Shown here: one piece after another, positions 21,773-22,423 of the stretch
Numbering within the stretch: position 1 is the first letter of the stretch
Layout: each line of letters begins with the position of its first letter
Source of the DNA: CAZGMN01 sp964645765
Lineage (GTDB): Bacteria > Acidobacteriota > Aminicenantia > Aminicenantales > Aminicenantaceae
NCBI GenBank assembly: GCA_964645765.1
Contig: CAZYBE010000047.1
Span: forward strand, 1 to 22,423
Direction: 5' to 3'
Length of the DNA stretch: 22,423 bases
Program-made: the position numbers and the translations under genes
Notes under the pieces: model-generated
Seen by the model: the letters and a program-made list of their open reading frames with translations, nothing else
The model's database searches: none
Told to the model about the DNA's origin: nothing

Positions 21773-22423
21773 ATGACAAGTTTCGAAGAAGAATATAAAA
21801 AACAGTTGCCCACTGTAAAAAGGTTGAGTTTCATTGCCCTTCTTGGGAAAAGAGTCATTGTCAAAGGCGAGGAGAATTTTATCAAAAAAGGGCCAAACAT
21901 CTTGGTTGGCAATCATATCGGCTCCTTTAAGGATATAGCGACTTTAGCGACGATCGTCCCCAGGCCAATCTTTTTTACAGCCAACAAGATGATCTTTACT
22001 AAAGATGAATTCAATTTTCTCATCAGAAAACACGCTCAGAGACATCTAAAAGAATTCGGGCTTTTCTTGGACCTCATCCTCACTCCCATAAAATCCATTT
22101 TTGTCAACTATATCTCATCCACCGTCGGAAAGGTCGGAATGATCCCTGTCGATATGTACGGCGGAAAAAGTTTGGCCATAGAACAGTGCCAGAACCATCT
22201 GAAAGAGGGAAAACTCATCGTGACCCTTCAAGGCAGGGGGCGGGTGGAGAAAAAAGGGCCAAACCCATACCTGAGGGAGTTCAAGAGAGGAGCTTCCATT
22301 ATTTGCTACAATCTTTACCAGGAAGGAATCTCTGTTCCTGTAACACCATTGGCCATTTTCGGGACTCACTTCCCCTTTCTCATTCCAACCAAGGTCAGAG
22401 TCAATGTCGGAGAGCCGATATAT
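21773..22423 (+). CDS. PlsC-like 1-acyl-glycerol-3-phosphate acyltransferase, truncated at the right edge
   Basis: The 217 residues in the window form most of an acyltransferase of the PlsC type, which adds the second acyl chain to lysophosphatidate at the membrane. The catalytic motif NHIGSFKD fits NHx4D (His and Asp of the charge relay). Further on, GMIPVDMYGGKSLAIEQC is the usual segment before the acceptor motif. Where most members have FPEGTRS this one reads TLQGRGRV, so the conserved Glu looks like Gln. The C-terminal IPVTPLAIFG-like segment is present (SVPVTPLAIFG). The frame remains open to the last base. The start ATG 21773 lacks a proper Shine-Dalgarno. It could be a lysophospholipid or ornithine-lipid acyltransferase rather than PlsC itself. 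Confidence 0.75.
   Translation, partial: MTSFEEEYKKQLPTVKRLSFIALLGKRVIVKGEENFIKKGPNILVGNHIGSFKDIATLATIVPRPIFFTANKMIFTKDEFNFLIRKHAQRHLKEFGLFLDLILTPIKSIFVNYISSTVGKVGMIPVDMYGGKSLAIEQCQNHLKEGKLIVTLQGRGRVEKKGPNPYLREFKRGASIICYNLYQEGISVPVTPLAIFGTHFPFLIPTKVRVNVGEPIY

Overview
The window reads as chromosomal, mostly housekeeping DNA from a Gram-negative-type bacterium of moderate GC and purine-rich coding strands. A lipoprotein-type signal, a periplasmic adaptor protein, biotin-dependent acetyl-CoA carboxylase subunits, a sigma-54 activator and TPR-rich proteins fit an Acidobacteriota/Aminicenantes-like lineage. That placement is inference from gene style and order, not from a marker tree. I see no rRNA, tRNA, CRISPR array, transposase or phage gene.

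Left block (1-6243, all minus strand, tightly packed). Read in the direction of transcription: a periplasmic adaptor (HlyD/MacA type), its MacB/LolD-type ABC ATPase (ATGA overlap), a 28-residue single-helix peptide, miaA (tRNA A37 prenylation), hflX (ribosome GTPase), a lipoprotein with TPR and S-layer-homology repeats, pgsA (phosphatidylglycerol synthesis), and the start of one more gene. The adaptor/ATPase pair has no permease beside it.

Middle (6448-9835). An inositol-monophosphatase-family gene (suhB-like) is followed by a 138-bp palindromic repeat (copy A). Next come a secreted PA-IL/LecA-like lectin-domain protein and, converging on it, accB-accC (biotin carrier and biotin carboxylase of fatty-acid synthesis).

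Translation block (10003-14226, plus strand). The order is ffh, rpsP, khpA, rimM, trmD, rplS, rnhB, the classic SRP/ribosome/tRNA-modification cluster. The rimM frame is broken between a T10 run and an A8 run. A good sigma-70-type promoter lies just before rpsP.

Right block (14228-22423). A long TPR protein with a charged Glu/Lys-rich linker is followed by a GAF-AAA-Fis sigma-54 activator. After these comes a second, inverted copy (B) of the palindromic repeat, nested in longer inverted arms. Next is a small CPCC coiled-coil protein. On the minus strand are iadA (isoaspartyl dipeptidase) and an NhaC-family antiporter in an operon, and at the right edge a truncated plsC-like acyltransferase.

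No complete novel system is evident. The observations most worth following are the two-copy structured repeat with paired base changes in its stem, the rimM frameshift, the permease-less adaptor/ATPase pair with its tiny membrane peptide, and the variant active-site residues in the IadA and PlsC homologues.
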